Assembly (NCBI GenBank): GCA_002367815.1
Contig: DFDG01000067.1
Span: 18,768 to 33,217 of the forward strand
Reading direction: 5' to 3'
Length of the DNA stretch: 14,450 nucleotides
From: Opitutaceae bacterium UBA3033
GTDB lineage: Bacteria; Verrucomicrobiota; Verrucomicrobiia; Opitutales; Opitutaceae
In this document: in pieces, positions 12,562 through 14,450 of the stretch
How positions within the stretch are numbered: the stretch's first letter is position 1
Layout of the letters: every line of letters starts with the position of its first letter
Translations under genes and position numbers: made by a program
The notes under the pieces: generated by a model
The model's input: only the letters and a program-made list of their open reading frames with translations
The model's database searches: none
What the model was told of the DNA's origin: nothing

Positions 12562-14373
12562 ATGCAAAACCTCTCCGCCCTACCCCGCACATGGGATCTG
12601 ACTAGCTATTTCCCTTCTTTCAATGGACCAGAATACAAAGCCTTCAAAGCTACTTTAATTAGCGATCTTGCCGATCAATTGGCCGCTACAGCCACTCTAC
12701 CCAATCTGGATGCCGCAAACTGCAGAGCATGGGCCAAACATATCAACGTTTACGAGGATCTGGTTGGACGGATTTCTCATCTCTCGTCTTATCTCGGCAA
12801 CACTTGCGCCACCGATGCGGCCAGTGAACCCGGCAAGCGCGAATCCGCTGACCTTGCCACCCACTTCGCAACCTTGTCCAAAGTGCACAGCGAATTGCTC
12901 CGTGGCATATCAAAAGCTGACAATGACACTTGGAAACTCTTGCTGGCTGATCCCGTGCTGGTAGGTGCCGTTCATACTTTGAATCGTATGCGAACCGAAG
13001 CAATTCACCGTATGTCTGGTGCCGAGGAATCCCTCGCAGCCGATCTAGGGGTGAATGGCATCAGTGCGTGGGGGCGCCTCTACGAAAATCTAACCGGCCA
13101 GATGACTTTTGAGATGATTTGGCCCGACGGACGCAAAGAGACCGTTCCCATGGCACAACGTCGTGCCCTAATGTCCAACACCGACCGGGCCGTGCGAGCG
13201 TCCGCGTTTAAGGAAGGTAACCGAACATGGGCGGCTCATGGCGAAACCTTGGCCGCCGCCATCAACGCCATCGCTGGCACCCGTCTCTCGCTCTATGGCC
13301 GCCGAGGACAATCGAACTTCTTGGATCAGCCCTATTTTGATTCCTCCGTCTCTGCCGCAACCATTGACGCAATGTTCAAAGCCATAGCAGCCAACTATGA
13401 AGTTCCGCGCCAAGCCCTCCGCCTCGGGGCCAAGCTGCAAAAAGCAACCGCCCTGGCTTTCTACGACCTCGAAGCGCCCAGTCCGCTTGATCCCATGCCA
13501 CCACTCAGTTGGGGCGACGCGGTCAATCTGGTGGACCAGGCCTTTAGTGCAGGATACCCCGGTCTCGCGGACTACTACCGCGATATTTTGCAAAAACGCT
13601 GGGTCGAATCAGAGAAACGAGCCAACAAGCGGTCGGGTGCGTATTGCACCGGCTCAGTAGTGACCGGCGAACAGCGTGTGTATATGACCTACGCCGATAC
13701 GATGCATGACGCCAATACGCTCGCCCATGAAGTCGGTCATGCATGGCACAGCCACGTTATCAAAGGTCTCCGGCCATTTGCCCAAGAATACCCGATGACG
13801 TTGGCCGAAACCGCGTCCACCTTCGCCGAGAAAATGTTTATGCACGGCATGCTGCAGGACCCGAAGCTGACGGAATCACAACGCGCCTTTCTGCTCGATC
13901 AGGAATGCAGCAATGCAGCTTCCTATCTGCTCAATATCGCCATGCGCTATGAATTTGAAAAAGAGCTCTATACGCGGCGCAAATCAGGTGAGCTCTCGGT
14001 CAGTGAACTCAAAGCGCTGATGACTGATACTCAACGCAAGGTCTACGGCGACACGATTGCTGATGGTGACGAGGATCCATGGTTCTGGGCTTCCAAACTT
14101 CATTTCTTCATCACCGAAGTTTCTTTCTATAACTTTCCCTACACTTTCGGCTACCTGCTGAGTCTGGCTCTTTTCGCAGAGTTCAAACGAACTGGCGCAG
14201 ATTTTCTCCCTCGCTACGAAGCATTCCTACGTAGCACCGGGGTTGCCAGTTGCGAAGATGCGGTCAAATCCACACTCGGTTGGGATCTCACTAGTGAAAA
14301 ATTCTGGGCTGACGCCGTGAGCAGCGTCGGTGTTCCGGTTAAAGCATTTGCCGAGATCGTTGCCCAGCGCTGA
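12562..14373 (+). CDS. Oligoendopeptidase F-like M3 family zinc metallopeptidase
   Basis: A 603-residue cytoplasmic zinc peptidase, the normal length for the PepF branch of family M3, which degrades short peptides. The catalytic motif is HEVGHAWHSH (389-398): His389 and His393 bind zinc, Glu390 is the base, and Glu416 in LAETAST is the third ligand, 23 residues downstream as expected. Other PepF marks are the N-terminal WDLTSYFPS (11-19), the central YGRRGQSNFLDQPYFD segment (about 248-263), RSGAYCTG just upstream of the active site, the substrate-binding region FYNFPYTFGYLLSLALFAEF (514-533), and CEDAVKSTLGWDLTSEKFW near the C-terminus. No signal peptide or membrane helix is present. Possible jobs are turnover of cytoplasmic peptides or of released signal peptides; the true substrates cannot be inferred. 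The gene is complete, ends 77 bp before the window edge and shows no link to the oxidase genes. Confidence 0.95.
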   Translation: MQNLSALPRTWDLTSYFPSFNGPEYKAFKATLISDLADQLAATATLPNLDAANCRAWAKHINVYEDLVGRISHLSSYLGNTCATDAASEPGKRESADLATHFATLSKVHSELLRGISKADNDTWKLLLADPVLVGAVHTLNRMRTEAIHRMSGAEESLAADLGVNGISAWGRLYENLTGQMTFEMIWPDGRKETVPMAQRRALMSNTDRAVRASAFKEGNRTWAAHGETLAAAINAIAGTRLSLYGRRGQSNFLDQPYFDSSVSAATIDAMFKAIAANYEVPRQALRLGAKLQKATALAFYDLEAPSPLDPMPPLSWGDAVNLVDQAFSAGYPGLADYYRDILQKRWVESEKRANKRSGAYCTGSVVTGEQRVYMTYADTMHDANTLAHEVGHAWHSHVIKGLRPFAQEYPMTLAETASTFAEKMFMHGMLQDPKLTESQRAFLLDQECSNAASYLLNIAMRYEFEKELYTRRKSGELSVSELKALMTDTQRKVYGDTIADGDEDPWFWASKLHFFITEVSFYNFPYTFGYLLSLALFAEFKRTGADFLPRYEAFLRSTGVASCEDAVKSTLGWDLTSEKFWADAVSSVGVPVKAFAEIVAQR

Positions 14374-14382
14374 TTCGCCACT

Positions 14383-14450
14383 CTAGATCGGTGTCTTGCG
14401 TAACATGGGAAAACCAGACAATATGTCGCTGACGTGACCGCCTGAAACTG
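14383..14450 (-). CDS. Possible 3' end of a minus-strand gene cut by the window edge
   Basis: On the minus strand an open frame enters from the right edge and stops at TAG (14385-14383), giving 21 residues that end FPMLRKTPI. The residues are plausible protein (a Gly/Ser-rich start and mixed polar and hydrophobic positions), and the stop lies 10 bp from the peptidase stop, a normal convergent spacing. Twenty-one codons without a stop is easily chance, and I do not recognise a family. The only other content of 14374-14450 is non-coding sequence with no hairpin or T-run. Confidence 0.2.
   Translation of the reverse strand, partial: VSGGHVSDILSGFPMLRKTPI

Noticed and set aside
14385..14391. AGATCGG near the right end, resembling an adapter start
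   Set aside because: Only seven bases match; the next bases (TGTCTT) differ from AGAGC, and it is internal to the sequence, so it is chance.
1..14450. CRISPR array, tRNA/rRNA, IS element, phage or defence system
   Set aside because: No direct-repeat array, RNA-gene signature, transposase, integrase or defence-associated protein was found on either strand.

Overview
This window is a chromosomal segment from a Gram-negative, aerobic, heme-copper-respiring bacterium. Three predicted lipoproteins carry lipoboxes and one is an azurin-like blue copper protein. The gene set would fit the Verrucomicrobiota/Acidobacteriota end of the tree: a caa3-type oxidase with cytochrome c fused to subunit II, a CusF-SCO fusion with a CX5C copper site, and a CtaM-like protein. 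That placement is a guess from gene content, not a phylogeny. Base composition looks moderate and even, and I see no tRNA, rRNA, CRISPR, IS element or phage gene. The first 13 bases match the constant part of Illumina adapters, so the left end is a contig edge with residual adapter and the first gene is truncated there.

Layout. Bases 1-1261 hold two minus-strand genes: a CusF-SCO copper-chaperone lipoprotein and, overlapping its stop, a truncated membrane-anchored protein. Diverging from them on the plus strand, 1348-3650 is a tight operon for heme A synthesis and oxidase assembly: ctaA (heme A synthase), ctaB (heme O synthase) and a DUF420/CtaM-like protein. A minus-strand azurin-like lipoprotein (3708-4202) follows, with its own intrinsic terminator. 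After a 244-bp divergent intergenic region containing a 14-bp perfect palindrome, 4447-8905 carries the structural operon: coxB with fused cytochrome c, ctaD, ctaE and ctaF, closed by a strong terminator. ctaG (a copper-insertion assembly factor) starts only about 10 bp beyond that terminator and is followed by an SLC13-family carrier with internal TrkA-C domains. The right end has two genes unrelated to respiration: a PhnP-like metallo-beta-lactamase-fold hydrolase (minus) and an oligoendopeptidase F-like M3 peptidase (plus). A possible tail of a minus-strand gene lies at the very edge.

How it works together. CtaB and CtaA would make heme O and then heme A. The CusF-SCO lipoprotein and CtaG would supply copper to the CuA and CuB centres, and the DUF420 protein would help assembly. 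CoxB/CtaD/CtaE/CtaF would form a proton-pumping A1-type cytochrome c oxidase that carries its own tethered cytochrome c. The azurin-like lipoprotein is a plausible extra electron donor or periplasmic copper carrier.

I found no clearly undescribed system. This is a recognisable caa3 oxidase locus. The most unusual point is subunit III (CtaE): it lacks the first two canonical helices (subunit I carries two extra ones) and has a roughly 90-residue segment with two additional hydrophobic stretches between its last two conserved helices.
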